Source: CAWBVG01 sp963792175
GTDB lineage: Bacteria; Acidobacteriota; Vicinamibacteria; Vicinamibacterales; CAVVIG01
Reading direction: 5' to 3'
DNA: 64,000 nucleotides
NCBI GenBank assembly: GCA_963792175.1
Contig: CAWBVG010000009.1
Span: 1-64,000, forward strand
Positions 62,143 through 64,000 of the stretch are shown here, piece after piece. Position 1 is the stretch's first letter, and every line of letters starts with the position of its first letter. Made by a program: the position numbers and the translations under genes. The notes under the pieces are model-generated. The model ran no database searches and was not told the origin of the DNA. It saw nothing but the letters and a program-made list of their open reading frames with translations.

Positions 62143-64000
62143 CTACGGCTTCTTGAGGCTGGAGGCCCAGTTCTGGACCACTTGAATGCTCCGCGTATTC
62201 GCTTCGTCGAGCGGTACAATCAGCAGGAACCGCTGGCCATCGCGGGTGACGGTCCAGCTGTTGCGCTCGTAGTTGCCGTGCGCCATCCGGCGCTGGAAGA
62301 GCTTCACCGGCACACCGATTTCGAATCCCGCACCCGCGGACTTGATCGTGACGGCGTAGAACGTTTCGTCCGGCCCCTGATAGATGATCTCCTTGCCATC
62401 GCCTCGCCAATGCGCAACGCTGCCGCCGGCGGTCGAGACCTGCCACTTGCCGCCTGATTTCGGGTACGCCTGGATGAAGATCTCGTACCGTCCGGACTCG
62501 TTCGACTGATAGACAAACCACCGTCCATCCGGCGAGAAGCGCGCGTCAATCTCGCGCGTCGGTCCTGGCGTCTTGATGAGATCGCCTGGCCCCGTGCCTC
62601 CGGCAGCTGCAATAGTCGCGAGGTCGAAGTTGTCGCCGGACGCCGTCAACGTCGTCAGCAGCACAGTCGTCCCATCCCGCGACCAGTCAGTCGGCAAGAG
62701 CGCGAGCTCGGTGGACTCGTAGGTCGTCGATTCGTCACCGCCTCCGCTGGCCAGCTTCTGAAGCATCTTGTAGAACGGCCCGGCCTTTCCGGTGCCCGCA
62801 TATGCCACGCGGGTGCCGTCCGGTGACCACACCGGAAACGCGCGGAGTCCGTCGCCGAACGTCAATCGTGATGAGACGTTGCGCTTGAGGTCCACGACCC
62901 AGATGCTGTCGTCGTTCGCCGTGGCGCCTTTGCCGGAGATGCCGACCGCCGCGCGAGTGTCGTCGGGCGCGAGCGCGGGATTGCGGTAGAGCGCCGGTTC
63001 GCCGACCGTGCCCAGCTCCTTGCCGGCCCGATCGAGCCACAGCAGGCGATTGCGCTGTTCCTGCGCGTCGTTGGCGTACGCCAGGTCGCCGGTTTGCGAC
63101 GTCGAGAAATCGACGAGGCCGAGATTCTGAATCTGAATGCGATCGGTGACCGGGAACGGTTCGCCGCCGAGCGCGAGCCTATCCGCGGAAAACGGCCGTG
63201 CCATCAGCGTGTGCTGAGCGACGTAGAAGATGTGGCCGGACGAATACTCGGCGCGCGTTTCGGAGTCGACCAGTGTCGTGACGTCGGACGAGTCGAGCGA
63301 CGCGACCTTGATCGTGACCGGACCCTTGGCGTTGTTCGACAGAAACAGATAGTGGCGGCCGTCCGGGAGGAAGAACGGCCACGCGGTGCCCACTTCCTGT
63401 TTCGTCGTGTCAGGCTTGACGGCGACTGTGGGCACGCCGCCCGAGTCCGCCACGCGACGAACGGGATCGGTGGCCCGGCCATCAAACAGGATGACGCCCT
63501 TGCCCCACGAGCCGTCCGATCCGCCCGGCGAATTCGCAGAGGAGCTGCGTCGGTCCGCCTGACGCCAGCACTTTCTTGAGCTGGCCCTGGGCGAAGAACG
63601 CGAGGTAACGGCTGTCCGGTGACCAGAACGGCCGCTGCACGTTCTCGGTGCCGTCGAGATGGATCGCGTCGAACGAGTCCATCTGCCGCACCCAGATCGA
63701 TCGCCGGCCGCGAAGATCGATGCCCACAAACGCGACCGCACGGCCGTCCGGAGAAATGCGCGGCCACTCGATCTTGATGTCCTTCGGCGGCGCGACGGCG
63801 AATTTTGTCGTCAGGCGCGGCGCCTCTTGCTGCGTCAGCAGGCGTGCGCCGGTCAGCGCCGAAATGACGGCGAAGAGTCCAGCGGCGGCCCACGCCCAGC
63901 GCTCGCGCGACTTCCGCCGCGAGACGACGGGCGCCGGCGCGCCGATCTGCGATCCCCCTTCCGCGATCCATTTCAGCTCGGCCGCGAGATCCTGCGCCGT
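62143..64000 (-). CDS. Ser/Thr protein kinase with membrane helix and TolB-like propeller (5' end outside window, frameshift)
   Basis: The visible part, about 618 residues, starts in the last helix of a PknB-type kinase domain (TAQDLAAELKWIAEG), crosses the membrane once (WAWAAAGLFAVISALTGARLL), and continues as a TolB/WD40-like beta-propeller with repeated SPDG blades: PRISPDGRAVAFVG, PFWSPDSRYLAFFAQG, FFLPDGRHYLFLSNN, PVWSPDGTRVAYAGTG, ARFSPDGRWFVYQSN. One base near 63525 is extra (CEFAG to GSDGSWGKG). Kinase-TM-propeller fusions are a hallmark of Acidobacteria. The propeller is outside and the kinase in the cytosol, so it may sense envelope ligands. Confidence 0.85.

Noticed and set aside
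1..64000. tRNA, rRNA or insertion sequences
   Set aside because: No cloverleaf-like or transposase-like sequence was noticed in the intergenic regions, which are short; a covariance search was not possible here.

Overview
The window reads as about 64 kb of a high-GC chromosome from an Acidobacteriota bacterium, most likely a soil member of the Vicinamibacteria (subdivision 6). This is inferred from gene content: two proteins of the acidobacterial VWFA-related type, paired c-type cytochrome/PQQ beta-propeller dehydrogenases, a Ser/Thr kinase fused to a TolB-like propeller, heme/type II copper monooxygenase-like proteins and many Tat or Sec exported oxidoreductases. No rRNA, tRNA, prophage, insertion sequence or CRISPR array was seen. 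About 18 genes carry a single-base frameshift or stop that splits an otherwise intact family member. That density suggests a draft assembly with uncorrected indels rather than mass gene decay, so frameshifted genes are annotated as whole genes.

Layout. 1-7.6 kb: tail of an alpha-galactosidase-like enzyme, a DUF1028 protein, two paralogous heme/copper monooxygenase-like proteins, an HD-GYP response regulator and a SYLF lipid-binding protein. 7.9-11.1 kb: an apparent surface-anchoring locus with an LPxTA-tailed protein, a VWA protein, a class D-like sortase and signal peptidase I; a second LPxTA protein lies at 32.3-33.2 kb. 11.2-15.4 kb: acyl-CoA synthetase, PilZ protein and a translationally coupled split thiamine-diphosphate enzyme plus cyclase operon. 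15.5-21.4 kb: purA, divergent from hutH-hutU (histidine to imidazolonepropionate) and an ATPase. 21.4-32.1 kb: MsrP, a second VWA protein, two divergent citrate-synthase homologues (one with a DNA-binding domain), a DUF2007-RNase III fusion, a SpoIIE-type phosphatase, a Cys/Met PLP enzyme, DedA, CutA and FtsB.

33.3-48.4 kb is a periplasmic sugar-oxidation region. A five-gene coupled operon (cytochrome c, PQQ dehydrogenase, TIM-barrel isomerase, Gfo/Idh/MocA oxidoreductase, MFS transporter) faces a LacI regulator across a perfect LacI-type operator. A second cytochrome/PQQ pair with an FNR-type reductase faces a GMC oxidoreductase plus gluconate-dehydrogenase subunit 3 pair. Together they suggest oxidation of sugars or glycosides at the periplasmic face, with electrons passed to c-type cytochromes. 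48.4-64 kb: a Cys-nucleophile hydrolase, a lower-GC island with a PEP-CTERM protein behind a strong sigma-54 promoter, tannase/feruloyl esterase, CoA ligase, thiolase, SDR and two acyl-CoA dehydrogenases (aromatic or fatty acid degradation), an exported chorismate mutase with a zinc peptidase, a GH-A type hydrolase and the kinase-propeller cut by the window end.

The most unusual structure is a set of about 18 short repeat elements. Each is a 7-15 bp unit tandemly repeated and, in most, followed by its reverse complement, so the whole can form a hairpin. At least ten unrelated unit sequences share this architecture. Most sit exactly at gene ends, some supply stop or start codons, two are in-frame insertions in enzymes (hutH and the phosphatase), and four encode all or part of a signal peptide.
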